Origin: Streptococcus thoraltensis DSM 12221
GTDB taxonomy: Bacteria > Bacillota > Bacilli > Lactobacillales > Streptococcaceae
NCBI RefSeq assembly: GCF_000380145.1
Contig: NZ_KB904586.1
Span: 218,492 to 282,491, forward strand
DNA: 64,000 bases
Direction of reading: 5' to 3'
Shown piece after piece: positions 63,806 through 64,000 of this stretch. How positions within the stretch are numbered: position 1 is the first letter of the stretch; the number at the start of each line of letters is the position of its first letter. The notes beneath the pieces were generated by a model, which was given only the letters and a program-made list of their open reading frames with translations, was not told where the DNA came from and made no database searches. Both the position numbers and the translations under genes were made by a program.

Positions 63806-64000
63806 TCAGATTGAAGACAAAGCTCTTAGAATTCATTTTCTAAGGGCTTTTTGATTATTTTAGGAGTATAATAAAAGAAAACGCTTGTGAGGTGTTGCTA
63901 TGTTTCACAAAGAAAAACCAGATTATAACCGTAACCAATATGGCTTTTACACGCTTGACCAGCTCGTCCCAGAAGATCACTTTCTTCGTCAAGTGGATGC
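63795..64000 (+). mobile_element. IS1182-family insertion sequence, left end (continues beyond window)
   Basis: The sequence next to the broken glycosyltransferase includes an AGCTCTTAGAATTCATTTTC/TAAGGGCT stem and a promoter-like region before the transposase. The exact end is uncertain (somewhere about 63781-63800). Confidence 0.65.
63901..64000 (+). CDS. IS1182-family transposase, N-terminal part
   Basis: MFHKEKPDYNRNQYGFYTLD, then QLVPEDHFLRQVDA, cut by the window edge. This is the characteristic start of IS1182-family DDE transposases. GTGAGGTGTTGCT precedes the ATG. Confidence 0.88.

Overview
The window is low-GC Firmicute DNA from a pyogenic-group Streptococcus, most likely S. dysgalactiae or a close relative (species is inferred). 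The evidence is the gene order mvaK1-mvaD-mvaK2-fni / mvaS-mvaA / thyA-folA-clpX-ysxC, rplJ-rplL with an L10 leader, a YSIRK/LPKTGE surface protein, and streptococcal-type phage genes.

Region 1 (1 to about 33.9 kb) is a siphovirus prophage lying next to the rplL terminator. Its left end, with the lysis genes, is outside the window. Reading leftward on the minus strand from the packaging end it has small and large terminase, portal, MuF-type minor head protein, scaffold, capsid, connectors, major tail protein, a G/GT frameshift pair, tape measure, Dit and a truncated tail-tip/receptor protein. The early region (about 19.7 to 29.4 kb, mostly minus strand) holds an ArpU-like regulator, RusA-like resolvase, PD-(D/E)XK nuclease, RecT, a replisome organiser with iterons in its own gene, and many very small genes joined by ATGA-type overlaps. 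A plus-strand MazE/MazF-like pair and a tRNA-like RNA gene are embedded among them. The switch consists of divergent promoters with 17-bp palindromic operators, a repressor with two HTH domains and an S24 peptidase domain, and a Cro-like protein. Between repressor and integrase lies an accessory cassette: a DUF4231/SLATT membrane protein plus a ThsB-like TIR protein, a PGDYG protein, and an Ltp-like secreted repeat protein. The cassette is followed by a partial copy of the repressor 3' end.

Two similar minus-strand cassettes (about 27.1-27.7 kb and 28.8-29.4 kb) each carry a promoter with a palindromic operator, a basic/hydrophobic peptide of 36-39 aa, a GAAA-capped hairpin, an antisense-facing promoter, a second hydrophobic peptide of 27-28 aa, and a small DNA-binding protein. 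They resemble type I toxin-antitoxin loci and are among the most novel-looking parts of the window, together with the SLATT+TIR pair and the tRNA-like element.

Region 2 (about 34 to 49.6 kb) is chromosomal: rplL, rplJ, a cadD-like transporter, a flavin monooxygenase with a divergent HxlR regulator, an alpha/beta hydrolase, an Rrf2-regulated oxidoreductase, a nitronate monooxygenase-like enzyme, deoxynucleoside kinase, ysxC, clpX, folA, thyA, and divergent mvaS-mvaA. Copies of an approximately 215-bp MITE-like repeat lie in the intergenic spaces.

Region 3 (about 49.6 to 57.3 kb) is an accessory island bounded by IS remnants (ISL3-like ends, a decayed IS110 transposase). It encodes an AraC-type regulator and a 1523-aa YSIRK surface protein. 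That protein combines a YadA-like trimeric head and neck, a collagen-like stalk interrupted by EF-hand-like loops, a CxC motif, a Pro-rich wall segment and an LPKTGE sortase anchor.

Region 4 (57.3 to 64 kb) holds the mevalonate kinase operon mvaK1-mvaD-mvaK2-GNAT-fni, a gene-poor 0.9-kb spacer, and a PgaC/IcaA-like glycosyltransferase whose 5' end is missing where an IS1182-family element begins at the window edge.
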